Below are positions 35,201 through 48,300 of a stretch of 64,000 nt of DNA, piece after piece. The position numbers and the translations under genes are program-made. The stretch's first letter is position 1, and every line of letters begins with the position of its first letter. This DNA comes from Limnomonas spitsbergensis (taxonomy: Eukaryota; Chlorophyta; Chlorophyceae; Chlamydomonadales). Location: NCBI GenBank assembly GCA_037349105.1, contig JAYJMM010000038.1, forward strand, positions 3,756,501-3,820,500. The letters run 5' to 3'. The notes under the pieces were generated by a model. The model did not search any database and was not told where the DNA came from. It was given only the letters and a program-made list of their open reading frames with translations.

Positions 35201-38200
35201 AGCGGGACACCGGGTCAGGCGGTGACGCTGGTGCTGACGGATGTGGAGGGGAGCACGGAGCTGTGGTGGGTGCCTGGTTGTCGTATGCAGGAGGGGGGGG
35301 AGGGTGCTTCCTGGGTGGTGGGAATGGGCAACACGTGGCCTGGTGGTTTACGCTGGTGCTGATGCTGATGCTGCCCCTGCTGGCGTGATGGGAGTAGGAC
35401 ACAGAGATCTTGTCGTTGCTGCCAATGTTGCCAAGACCAGCGCTGAGTCCAATTTGAATGCCAATTCCTGCTGTCAGTGCTCCCTTTGCAGTGTGCTGGG
35501 AGTGGAGCACTGCGACCGCGTCGCTGCTGCCAATTTCACCATGGCCACTGCTGTCAATGCCCATGCCGATTCCTGATGCAAATCTTCCCCTTTTCTGTGT
35601 GCAGGGAGTGGGACACGGAGATTGTGTCTCTGGCTATCGACATGCACGACAAGTGAGTTGCACTCTTGAAGCACCTTCCTCGTTTTTAGGGTTCAGAGGC
35701 CATTCGAGGGTGAACAGGAATCGGGGGTTAGGGTAAAAAGGCATTTTGGGGGCCTGGGAGATCAGGAGAATTGGGATGATAAAGCAAATCTCAGATGTCT
35801 GGGACCCTGGGAAGATTTGGGGCCTGGAGGATATTTGGGTTCTGGAGGATATTTGGGGTGGTAAATAAAGCGAATAGTACTTGGACCATCGGACGAGTAT
35901 GGTGGGCTGATGGTGGATGAGGATGTGGCGACGACGGTGTGATGCTGTTGAGAATTAGGTGCTGGTGTGGAGAATCAGTTGGGGGTCAGTTGAGCACCAT
36001 GCAACCAGTCAAAAATCAGTTGGGGATCAGTTGAGCACCATGCGACCCGTCAACACTCTGTTCATAATCAGTTGAGGATCTGGCGACCGGTCGAGACTCG
36101 AGAGGCCGTTGAGAATCAGGCGACCGGTCAAGCAGCTGTTGGGGGCTTAAGGCAACCGGAATGCGATGACCCTAATGCCTTAAACACTTACATCCCTGAC
36201 CCCAGAGCCCATTGCTTGCCCCCGCAGGCTTGTGCGCGCCTTCTTGACCAAGTTCAACGGCTATGAAGTCATGACAGAGGTGTGTTTGGAGGGGGGGGGT
36301 ATGGTAAGAGGCTTTGGCCTGTGGGTTAGGGTGGGGATATGGTATGAGGCTTTGTTTCGTTATCTAAATTCCAGGCTCTGCTAGCCCTTGAACCCGTCTG
36401 GGTTTAAACCCTGAGCGCCAAGTCCGGGTAAAAATCCAGAAGCCCGTGCCAAGGTTAAAACTTTTACCTACAAGTTGGGGTTAAACTCCTGAAACCCGAG
36501 CCAAGGTTATAACCCTAACCTAAAAGCCTGGTTTTAAACTCTTGAGCCCCAAGCGGCTATGGAGTCACATTCCATATTGATGGGTGCAGTGTTTTTTCGT
36601 GACTTAGTAGCATGGCAGCTACACTCCAGCCCCTGGCCTGCGGCCCCATGTGTGGTCAGCCATGCTGCTTTGGCCACCAGTCGTAGGCCGGGCCAGGTTT
36701 GGTCCCAATCGGGCCTGTAGGGGCAGCGGGGCGGCCAGCCAAAGGTAGCCTAGTAGCTGGAGAAAGGGGTGGGGTTCTGGGGATGCATGTTGCAGCCGCG
36801 GGGCTGCCTGCCAAAGGGGGCGTCTTGTGGCCGTAAAATAATCAATGGGTCGTTGGTGCAGCGGCAGGGCTTACGATGGTAGTGGGAGCAAGATGCCGGG
36901 GCCTCCCAAACACTCGCAGTGTGTTCATGTGCCAATGAGGGGTAGGGCAGAAGATCTCACGCGGATGGTATGAGATCACAGGGAAGGCAGGAGATCCTAC
37001 GGATCTGGCATGGATCTGCTCAATCTCACATGGCCCCCCTCCCCCTACTGTGTCGTTTCAACTCAATCCAATATTATGCTCCTCCCTCCCCCCTGCTGTG
37101 CTTTTACTTTGCCGTGCCCACAGGGAGATGCCTTTTTAATCAGGTGAGGAGAGTGTGTGTGTGTGTGTGGTGGTTGGGGGAGGCACATAAGGGGAAGTGG
37201 GGGCCCAGGGGGGGCTTCTGAGGTCAGGGGGGAGGGGGGGGGAGGCAGACAGTGGAGGGTTTAGGCTTCAGAGGTGGGGGAGGTGGGAAGCCCCAGAGGT
37301 GGGTGGGGGGCAGCCGGGGAGGGGTTTAGGCTTCAGAGGGGGCAGGGGGCAGAGGGGCGGAGGGGTTCAGGGCCTAGAGGGGGGGGGGTGGAGTTAGGCC
37401 TCAGAGGGGTGGAGGGGTTGTGTCAGATTGGCTGAGGCTTAAGGAACGCAGAGCTGTGAATTTTTGACCGCTTGTGTCCTTGTCGAGCCATGCGATTTTG
37501 ACCGCTTGTACCTACTAAAGAGAAAACGGGAGGGGGACAACAAAAGATTTTATTATTTGTGTCTCGCAAAGATTATAACTGTACTGATGTGTTTTCCCGA
37601 GCGCATGACGAGGAAGAGTGTGGGCTTGATGTGTGTTGTGGGTGCAAATTAGGCCCCTGTGGGCTGACATGCCCAATGCTATAGATGCTCCTCCGCCAAG
37701 CCCTCTCACGTGCACGCGCACACACACACCTCACACATGAGCATGCAAGCACCTGTTCCCCACTAGGCAGCCGCTTCTACTTTCCGTCTCTTGTAGATCG
37801 TCCATGAGCAGAGGATACCTGCTGAAGCATCCCTCCACCCCCCTCCCTCCACCCCCCCCCCCCCCTCCAGCCCCCTTTTTTCCTTCTCTTCTCCATGGCA
37901 TATATGCCTGCTGAAGCGTCCCTCCAACCACCGATTTCCCCTCTCTTTGCGTTGGCATATAACTAATATAAGCAGAGGATGCCTGCTGAAGCGTCCCTCC
38001 ATCCTCCTGTTCCCTCTCTTCTCGTTGGCATATAAGCAAAGGATGCCTGCTGAAGCGTCCCGCCATCCTCCTGTTACCTCTCTTCTCGTTGGCATATAAG
38101 CTAAGGATGCCTGCTGAAGCGTCCCTCCATCCTCCTGTTCCCTCTCTTCTCGTTGGCATATAAGCAAAGGATGCCTGCTGAAGCGTCCCTCCATCCTCCT

Positions 38201-41200
38201 GTTCCCTCTCTTCTCGTTGGCATATAAGCAAAGGATGCCTGCTGAAGCGTCCCGCCATCCTCCTGTTCCCTCTCTTCTCGTTGGCATATAAGCAAAGGAT
38301 GCCTGCTGAAGCGTCCCGCCATCCTCCTGTTCCCTCTCTTCTCGTTGGCATATAAGCTAAGGATGCCTGCTGAAGCGTCCCTCCATCCTCCTGTTACCTC
38401 TCTTCTCGTTGGCATATAAGCAAAGGATGCCTGCTGAAGCGTCCCGCCATCCTCCTGTTCCCTCTCTTCTCGTTGGCATATAAGCAAAGGATGCCTGCTG
38501 AAGCGTCCCTCCATCCTCCTGTTCCCTCTCTTCTCGTTGGCATATAAGCAAAGGATGCCTGCTGAAGCGTCCCGCCATCCTCCTGTTCCCTCTCTTCTCG
38601 TTGGCATATAAGCAAAGGATGCCTGCTGAAGCGTCCCGCCATCCTCCTGTTACCTCTCTTCTCGTTGGCATATAAGCAAAGGATGCCTGCTGAAGCGTCC
38701 CGCCATCCTCCTGTTCCCTCTCTTCTCGTTGGCATATAAGCTAAGGATGCCTGCTGAAGCGTCCCGCCATCCTCCTGTTCCTTCCCTTCTCGTTGGCATA
38801 TAAGCAAAAAATGCCTGCTCAAGCGTCCCGCCATCCTCCTGTTACCTCTCTTCTCGTTGGCATATAAGCAAAGGATGCCTGCTGAAGCGTCCCTCCATCC
38901 TCCTGTTACCTCTCTTCTCGTTGGCATATAAGCTAAGGATGCCTGCTGAAGCGTCCCGCCATCCTCCTGTTCCTTCCCTTCTCGTTGGCATATAAGCTAA
39001 GGATGCCTGCTCAAGCGTCCCGCCATCCTCCTGTTCCCTCTCTTCTCGTTGGCATATAAGCAAAGGATGCCTGCTGAAGCGTCCCTCCATCCTCCTGTTC
39101 CCTCTCTTCTCGTTGGCATATAAGCAAAGGATGCCTGCTGAAGCGTCCCGCCATCCTCCTGTTCCATCCCTTCTCGTTGGCATATAAGCAAAAAATGCCT
39201 GCTCAAGCGTCCCTCCATCCTCCTGTTCCCTCTCTTCTCGTTGGCATATAAGCAAAGGATGCCTGCTGAAGCGTCCCGCCATCCTCCTGTTCCCTCTCTT
39301 CTCGTTGGCATATAAGCAAAGGATGCCTGCTGAAGCGTCCCGCCATCCTCCTGTTCCCTCTCTTCTCGTTGGCATATAAGCTAAGGATGCCTGCTGAAGC
39401 GTCCCGCCATCCTCCTGTTCCCTCTCTTCTCGTTGGCATATAAGCAAAGGATGCCTGCTGAAGCGTCCCGCCATCCTCCTGTTCCCTCTCTTCTCGTTGG
39501 CATATAAGCTAAGGATGCCTGCTGAAGCGTCCCGCCATCCTCCTGTTCCCTCTCTTCTCGTTGGCATATAAGCAAAGGATGCCTGCTCAAGCGTCCCGCC
39601 ATCCTCCTGTTCCCTCTCTTCTCGTTGGCATATAAGCAAAGGATGCCTGCTGAAGCGTCCCGCCATCCTCCTGTTCCCTCTCTTCTCGTTGGCATATAAG
39701 CAAAGGATGCCTGCTGAAGCGTCCCGCCATCCTCCTGTTCCCTCTCTTCTCGTTGGCATATAAGCTAAGGATGCCTGCTGAAGCGTCCCGCCATCCTCCT
39801 GTTCCCTCTCTTCTCGTTGGCATATAAGCTAAGGATGCCTGCTGAAGCGTCCCGCCATCCTCCTGTTCCCTCTCTTCTCGTTGGCATATAAGCAAAGGAT
39901 GCCTGCTGAAGCGTCCCGCCATCCTCCTGTTCCCTCTCTTCTCGTTGGCATATAAGCTAAGGATGCCTGCTGAAGCGTCCCTCCATCCTCCTGTTCCCTC
40001 TCTTCTCGTTGGCATATAAGCAAAGGATGCCTGCTGAAGCGTCCCGCCATCCTCCTGTTCCCTCTCTTCTCGTTGGCATATAAGCAAAGGATGCCTGCTC
40101 AAGCGTCCCGCCATCCTCCTGTTACCTCTCTTCTCGTTGGCATATAAGCAAAGGATGCCTGCTCAAGCGTCCCGCCATCCTCCTGTTCCCTCTCTTCTCG
40201 TTGGCATATAAGCAAAGGATGCCTGCTGAAGCGTCCCGCCATCCTCCTGTTACCTCTCTTCTCGTTGGCATATAAGCAAAGGATGCCTGCTGAAGCGTCC
40301 CGCCATCCTCCTGTTCCCTCTCTTCTCGTTGGCATATAAGCAAAGGATGCCTGCTGAAGCGTCCCGCCATCCTCCTGTTCCCTCTCTTCTCGTTGGCATA
40401 TAAGCAAAGGATGCCTGCTGAAGCGTCCCGCCATCCTCCTGTTACCTCTCTTCTCGTTGGCATATAAGCAAAGGATGCCTGCTCAAGCGTCCCGCCATCC
40501 TCCTGTTACCTCTCTTCTCGTTGGCATATAAGCTAAGGATGCCTGCTGAAGCGTCCCGCCATCCTCCTGTTCCCTCTCTTCTCGTTGGCATATAAGCAAA
40601 GGATGCCTGCTGAAGCGTCCCGCCATCCTCCTGTTACCTCTCTTCTCGTTGGCATATAAGCAAAGGATGCCTGCTGAAGCGTCCCGCCATCCTCCTGTTA
40701 CCTCTCTTCTCGTTGGCATATAAGCAAAGGATGCCTGCTGAAGCGTCCCGCCATCCTCCTGTTACCTCTCTTCTCGTTGGCATATAAGCTAAGGATGCCT
40801 GCTCAAGCGTCCCGCCATCCTCCCGTTCCCTCTCTTCTCGTTGGCATATAAGCAAAGGATGCCTGCTGAAGCGTCCCGCCATCCTCCTGTTACCTCTCTT
40901 CTCGTTGGCATATAAGCAAAGGATGCCTGCTGAAGCGTCCCGCCATCCTCCTGTTACCTCTCTTCTCGTTGGCATATAAGCAAAGGATGCCTGCTGAAGC
41001 GTCCCGCCATCCTCCTGTTACCTCTCTTCTCGTTGGCATATAAGCAAAGGATGCCTGCTGAAGCGTCCCTCCATCCTCCTGTTCCCTCTCTTCTCGTTGG
41101 CATATAAGCTAATGATGCCTGCTGAAGCGTCCCGCCATCCCCCTCCATCCCTCCTTTTCCCCTTATTCAGCTTCCACAACCCCTTTGACGCCGTGGCGTG

Positions 41201-44200
41201 GTGCTGCGCTACCCAGCTGGCGCTCCTTAGTGAGTGGTGGCAGGCAGTGGGCTGCTGGGATGGGTCATCGGTGATGTATCCTTAATACACTGCAGATTTG
41301 CTTGGCCTTCCCTCGCAATTAACGGTGCTGGGGGTTGAGGAATCCATGAATCATTGATTGTCGATGCCAATGTCCAGTCGAAGATTAAGAGCTTTTGTCG
41401 ACTGTGTGCCCTGAGAGCAGCATTAAAATAAATAATGTGTTGATGCCCGTGGGAAGGCAAATCAAATCTACAGCACTTGTGTAAGGACCCGCCTCTATTG
41501 ATCATACCTTTGAGAAACGTGTTGATATGTCTATACCCTCAACCCTCAACCCTCAACCCTGACTGCCCTGACCCCTCCCTGCACCGCAACCCTCAACCCT
41601 TAACCCCTCTCCGCCCTGACCCCTACCTGAACCTCAACCCTCAACCCTCAACCCCTCCCGTGCAGACTGCGACTGGCCGGAGGCGCTGTTGCAGGCGGCC
41701 AAGGCGGGCGTGCAGACAGTCTCTGAGCTGGAGGCCGCCCACGTGACCATGCTAGCGGAGCGGCTGGGTACCTCCAGCCTGTTCTCTGGGTGGCCGCAGG
41801 GCGCAGCATTCGACGCAAACGCGCTGCAAGCGGCACTACCACATTCGGGCAGGTGGGTGTTGTGCAGCGGGTGGGGAAAGAGGCAGGGAGGGTGGGGCGG
41901 GTGAAGTCTTGATGCTCAAGTCTAATCCATATGGGCGGCGGGTTCTGGCTCAGGACTTGGACCTGAAACCTTAACCCTAGTGGCGGTTGTGTGTGTGGGG
42001 GGGGTAGGACTTCATCTTAAACCCTGTTGTACGATTTTTCGCACTGTGACATGTTACCGGGATTCCTTCAGTCCTGAGCGACTGCGCGCCGCTCGAAGGC
42101 CATCAATTCTTGAATATTGTGTATCAGTACGCGCCGTACCCGGTCCTGACTGAAACTACTCTTCTGAACCCAGCCCACCGGTGACAACGCGGATGTGGCT
42201 TCGGCCCAGGCTGCGCTGTTTTCTTAACTCTCACGCTCCCCACGGGGTGTAGCTTTCTTCCTTCCTTTGCATTCAGCCCACCCTGTTTGTGTACCAGAAG
42301 CCCAGTGGCCATGAAAGCCGTATTGCATGCTGCCTGCGACGGACTGTAGCTCGCTGCCCCCTGTTTGTGTCCCTTTTAGTTTGTAGCAGGGGCTACGGCT
42401 TTGCACCCGCCACCGATTCTCAACTAATTCTGAACTGATCATGAGTACCGGTACTTTCTTTTTCATTCTTAACCCTGCCTCCCCCCTTGCCTGAGGGCCT
42501 GGTGACAGGGGCCACAGGATCGCGTCGGCCACCGATTCTGGAGTAATTTAAAACCATGTATTGACAAATTCTCAACCCTGCCCACCCTACCGGTATTCGT
42601 GGACCTTGTGACAGGGGCCACGGCATAACATGCACCACGGAATCTCTCAATCATTTCTTAACTGATTCCCAACCATCTCTGAACCAATTCTTTAACCGGC
42701 CCCCCCCCCTGCTTGCGGGATTTTTGACAGGGGCCACGGCATCGAGTCCAACGCCGATTGGGACCGGTTCACACGGCTGGGTGTCATCTTCAGAGGTGTG
42801 AGAGCTGGGCTCAGGTCCTAAGGCTAAGGGGGGGGAGGGGGTATCAACAGAGATGAGAAAGCTGGGCTCAGGAGATCAGGCTGGAGGGGGTATATTCAGA
42901 GGTGCGAGAGCTGGGTTCAGGTCCTAAGGAGGGGTCATTTTTAGTTGTGCGAAAGCTGAGCTCAGGTCCTAAGGCCGGGGAGGGAGGGGGTATCTTCTGA
43001 GGTGAGAGAGCTGATCTCCGGAGATCAGGCTGGTGTGTGGGCGGGTGACCGCCCTGAACCCTTCCTGAACCCTACAACCTCAAACCTTTGTGAGGACATC
43101 AGGCTGGTGGGTGGGTTGGTGTAAGGCAGTTCGAATTGTGAAGGCCCGTGTCGTGCCTTGTGGCAGCTAATAGCTCCTAATACATATAGGGCCGATTCAC
43201 GAGGTTGGGTGTCATGCTGTCATGCTCAGATGAACGTGCGTTACCAGCTGTTTAGTTATTACTTGTTACCGGCATGGCCGTTTGGACCACCGAAAGGGCT
43301 GTACCGCACCCGTACCGGATCGAAACGGCCGCGGTTGGTGAAGCAAGAGAAACGAATAATTAGTATTTTCCTGAAGTCATGTTTGCGTTGGGTATCGGTC
43401 AGGGAACTGGGAGCCGATCAGGTTTTGAGCCCAGATCGGCCAAGGGAATAGAAACGGGCTCGGTAAAACCCTGGTCTCAACGCCAGCCTAAACCAGACGA
43501 CCCTTTTTAGACCCGCGGCTCGGCTATCAGTGTTCCTGGTAGGAGTCTGCGTCAGGGTTTCATGCTGTGCGCCTGTGTCCCCTGCGCAGGCTTGAGGGTG
43601 CGCATGGCCGTCGCGACTGGCGTCACAGACCTCATGCAACTGCATCCGGTGAGGTTTGAGGATTTTCGCATGGCACCTGTCCTGCCCCTTTCCATGCCCC
43701 GCACCTCTCTCCTCCCTGCTCCCCTCCCTGCACCCATCACCCTGTACCCCCACCTGTGTCTGCCTCTTTCTATCACCGCAGGTGACGCACCGCATGGAGT
43801 ACTTTGGGCAAGTGACACGGCGGGCGCAGGCGGTCTCGGAGCTCCCCAGCGGAGGCCAGGTGGGGGGCAAAGAAAAGGGTGTAGGCAAAAATGATCCCTT
43901 TTTGTATGTTGGGTTTATGGATTTGGATTAGGGCTCGCCTGGTATAGTGTTTAGGGTGCCGCGTGTGGCCCCGCTTGCATTCCTTGGAAATGCCAATCGA
44001 TTTTGGAGCTGCTGATGCCCTGGGTGCATCCTTAAAACTGCCGGTACCAGTAATGAAACACACACATCAGGTATTACTGCTGTCACCCCTCTTGCATCGT
44101 TCGAAATGATTCGAAACATTGCGACTGCTGTCGCCCCGCCCAGGTCCTGATCGACTCGGAAACTTTCAAGGGCATCAACGCACAGCTCAACCGGTTGAGC

Positions 44201-45297
44201 ATGGCGGTCACCACTGCTGTCGGCTCCAAAACGGTGGCCAAGGTGTGTGAACTGCCGACCTGTGACAGTGTGACCCAAGGGTGTGACGTATGTACTGCGT
44301 CAGCAGTACGTTGGTCCTGATCTGGGCAGGACTGTCAGTTTCACACAAAGTCATACTTATTGCACTAGTGTGCGACCTCCGAGGGTTCTGGATGGGTGTT
44401 TAAGTATGAAGAGGGGAAATCGCATGGAGGTTATGTGTCCATGGGGCACGCGTCTGCCTGGGCTCCTAAGTCACAGTGTTCCTCTCCCCTCCCCGTCTGC
44501 TGTGAGCTTTATGGAGGTCTTCGATCTTCATTCCCTGCCTCTCTGTACGAGCGCGCATGGATTGTACAAGATCTAGGTTCCTCGTGCATTGCATGAGATC
44601 TTTCACCTAGATCTCTTGCCCCTGAAATATGTATTAATATATCCTGACCCTGCATGTCCCTGGGTTCCCCGTGCATGGCAAGATATCTTAGATCTATCTC
44701 TTGTCCCTGTCCCTCATATCTAGATCTCATGTACACGCTTTTCAGGCACCGGGTTCCTTGTGGCTCGCCCGGCCCTCGATGTCCCTCAACGGCACCCAAG
44801 AACACCCGCAGCCACGATTGAGCCTCATGGCCCGCTCGTCCTACCTCATGCGTCAGTCGGCGCAGCTCGCATCGGCGCCGATGAGCACGCCGCGGGGCGC
44901 CAGTCGCGCAACCCTGTCCAAGGTGCGGAAGGCCCCAGACACGATACAACGCGTGCCGAGATCGGCCTGGCCTATGCGACGATGGGAACGTGTTCGGGCT
45001 TTGATTGATTGTTGAATGGACACCATCTCTGCTCAGGAAAGGCTATGGGTGGTTTCGTTAGTCTTGTGCATCATGACCCGGATGTCCCTGCTCCATGCGT
45101 CGTCACTGCGTGCTTCCTCCTCCCGCAACAGCTCGTAGAGGGCATGCGGCAGTTGAACGACCGCATCCTTACTCGGAGGCCTGTTCCATGGCTTTCTCGC
45201 ACTGTCTGCTTTTCAGTTCCCTCAGCTTGAAAAGGACCTGCACGCGTACACTCACAAGGTTCATGCACACAAGCATGCCAACAAATGATCCTTGCTT

Positions 45298-45337
<40 letters not shown>

Positions 45338-48300
45338 GCTCGAGGAGGACATGCGGCAGTCCAACGAAGACATTGAGTCCGGTCCCGCCTCCGGGCCGCA
45401 TGCCATGCAGAACAGCCCAGGCAGCTCGCGGAGGGCCTCCGTGTATCCCCAGCCCGCTACGGGTAGCCCGGAAAGCGGCGTCTCGCGCCACGCATCTGGC
45501 TATGTCGCCGCGGGGGGCAGCCCCAGCGGCTTGCGGCGTGTCTCAGGCTTTGCTCCCCTCCCACCCAGCACCGGCAACAACCTGCCTGGTCTACCGAGCC
45601 ACGCGGCCTTCAGGCGCTCGATAGACACGACCCCCCGGCACTCACCGATGTTGGGCGGCCTGCCGGAGCGGGGAGGCTCCTTGCCTTCGCTTGGCCTTGA
45701 CACCCACAGCACCAAGAGGGTCATTCAGACGGACGCGGTGGAGGTGTGTTATACCCCGCCTCACTCCTCAGCCCTAAACCCTTCATCCAAAGAGAGGCTG
45801 TGGAGGCCGGCGTGAAACTCCTAAAACCTTAACCCTGATCAGGATGGGCTCCATACTTTCATTTGGTATGGACGGCCACAGCGGCAAAATGGCCATGCAC
45901 ACAAAGGCTGTGGATGTGCGTGCAGCCCCTGAAACCCTAAACCCTAAACCAGATGGAGGTGTGGAGGTGCGCACAGCCCCTGAAATCCTTTAACCTAACC
46001 CTAAACCCTAAATCAGATGAGTTTTATACCTTGACTGTGTCTGGACAGTCACAGCATCCGGATGGCCATGCACACAGAAGCTAAGGTGTGCACGCAGCCC
46101 TCTAGCACAGTCCTGAACCCTCAATCCTAAACCCTCAACCCTCAATCCTGAACGCTCAATCCTGAACCCTCAACCCTCAATCCTGAACCCTCAATCCTAC
46201 ACCCTCCACCCTCAATCCTGAACCCTCAACCCTCAACCCGTACCGACAACAAGAATTCCCAGCCCTCCCCCCCCTTTGGTCCCTCCTGACCCCTGGCTCC
46301 TCGTACCGACGAAAAGAATCCCGGGCTTTCCCCCCCTTGGTCCCTCCTGACCCCTGGCACCTTGTACCGACGTGAAGAATCCCGGGCTTTCCCCCCCTTG
46401 GTCCCTCCTGACCCCTGGTACCTTGTACCAACGTGAAGAATCCCGGGCTTTTCCCCCCTTGGTCCCTCCTGACCCCTGGCACCTTGTACCGACGTAAAGA
46501 ATCCCGGGCTTTCCCCCCCTTGGTCCCTCCTGACCCCTGGCTCCTTGTACCGATGAAAAGAATCCCGGGCTTTCCCCCCCTTGGTCCCTCCTGACCCCTG
46601 GCTCCTCGTACTGACGTGAAGAATCCCGGGCTTCCCCCCCATTGGTCCCTCCTGACCCCTGGCACCTTGTACCGTCGTAAAGAATCCCGGGCTTTCCCCC
46701 CGTTGGTCCCTCCTGACCCCTGGTACCTTGTACCGACGTAAAGAATCCCGGGCTTTCCCCCCCTTGGTCCCTCCTGACCCCTGGCTCCTTGTACCGATGA
46801 AAAGAATCCCGGGCTTTCCCCCCCTTGGTCCCTCCTGACCCCTGGCTCCTCGTACTGACGTGAAGAATCCCGGGCTTCCCCCCCATTGGTCCCTCCTGAC
46901 CCCTGGCACCTTGTACCGTCGTAAAGAATCCCGGGCTTTCCCCCCGTTGGTCCCTCCTGACCCCTGGTACCTTGTACCGACGTAAAGAATCCCGGGCTTT
47001 CCCCCCCTTGGTCCCTCCTGACCTTTGGCTCCTCGTACCGACGTAAAGAATCCCGGGCTTTCCCCCCCTTGGTCCCTCCTGACCCCTTGCACCTTGTACC
47101 GATGAAAAGAATCCCGGGCTTTCCCCCCCTTGGTCCCTCCTGACCCCTTGCACCTTGTACCGATGAAAAGAATCCCGGGCTTTTCCCCCCTTGGTCCCTC
47201 CTGACCCCTGGTACCTCGTACCGACGTAAAGAATCCCGGGCTTTCCCCCCCTTGGTCCCTCCTGACCCCTGGTACCTCGTACCAATGAAAAGAATCCCGG
47301 GCTTTCCCCCCCTTGGCCCCTCCTGACCCCTGGCTCCTTGTACCGATGAAAAGAATCCCGGGCTTTCCCCCCCTTGGTCCCTCCTGACCCCTGGCTCCTC
47401 GTACTGACGTGAAGAATCCCGGGCTTCCCCCCCATTGGTCCCTCCTGACCCCTGGCACCTTGTACCGTCGTAAAGAATCCCGGGCTTTCCCCCCGTTGGT
47501 CCCTCCTGACCCCTGGTACCTTGTACCGACGTAAAGAATCCCGGGCTTTCCCCCCCTTGGTCCCTCCTGACCCCTGGCTCCTTGTACCGATGAAAAGAAT
47601 CCCGGGCTTTCCCCCCCTTGGTCCCTCCTGACCCCTGGCTCCTCGTACTGACGTGAAGAATCCCGGGCTTCCCCCCCATTGGTCCCTCCTGACCCCTGGC
47701 ACCTTGTACCGTCGTAAAGAATCCCGGGCTTTCCCCCCGTTGGTCCCTCCTGACCCCTGGTACCTTGTACCGACGTAAAGAATCCCGGGCTTTCCCCCCC
47801 TTGGTCCCTCCTGACCTTTGGCTCCTCGTACCGACGTAAAGAATCCCGGGCTTTCCCCCCCTTGGTCCCTCCTGACCCCTTGCACCTTGTACCGATGAAA
47901 AGAATCCCGGGCTTTCCCCCCCTTGGTCCCTCCTGACCCCTTGCACATTGTACCGATGAAAAGAATCCCGGGCTTTTCCCCCCTTGGTCCCTCCTGACCC
48001 CTGGTACCTCGTACCGACGTAAAGAATCCCGGGCTTTCCCCCCCTTGGTCCCTCCTGACCCCTGGTACCTCGTACCAATGAAAAGAATCCCGGGCTTTCC
48101 CCCCCTTGGCCCCTCCTGACCCCTGGCTCCTTGTACCGATGAAAAGAATCCCGGGCTTTCCCCCCCTTGGTCCCTCCTGACCCCTGGCTCCTCGTACTGA
48201 CGTGAAGAATCCCGGGCTTCCCCCCCATTGGTCCCTCCTGACCCCTGGCACCTTGTACCGTCGTAAAGAATCCCGGGCTTTCCCCCCGTTGGTCCCTCCT

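Noticed and set aside
37731..41148. Series of minus frames repeating a 64-residue peptide
   Set aside because: A 64-bp repeat read in three frames gives a 64-residue superperiod; no start, splice or domain evidence.
45925..46235. Telomere sequence
   Set aside because: CCCTAAA-like heptamers are irregular, mixed with CCCTCAA, and internal to a gene.
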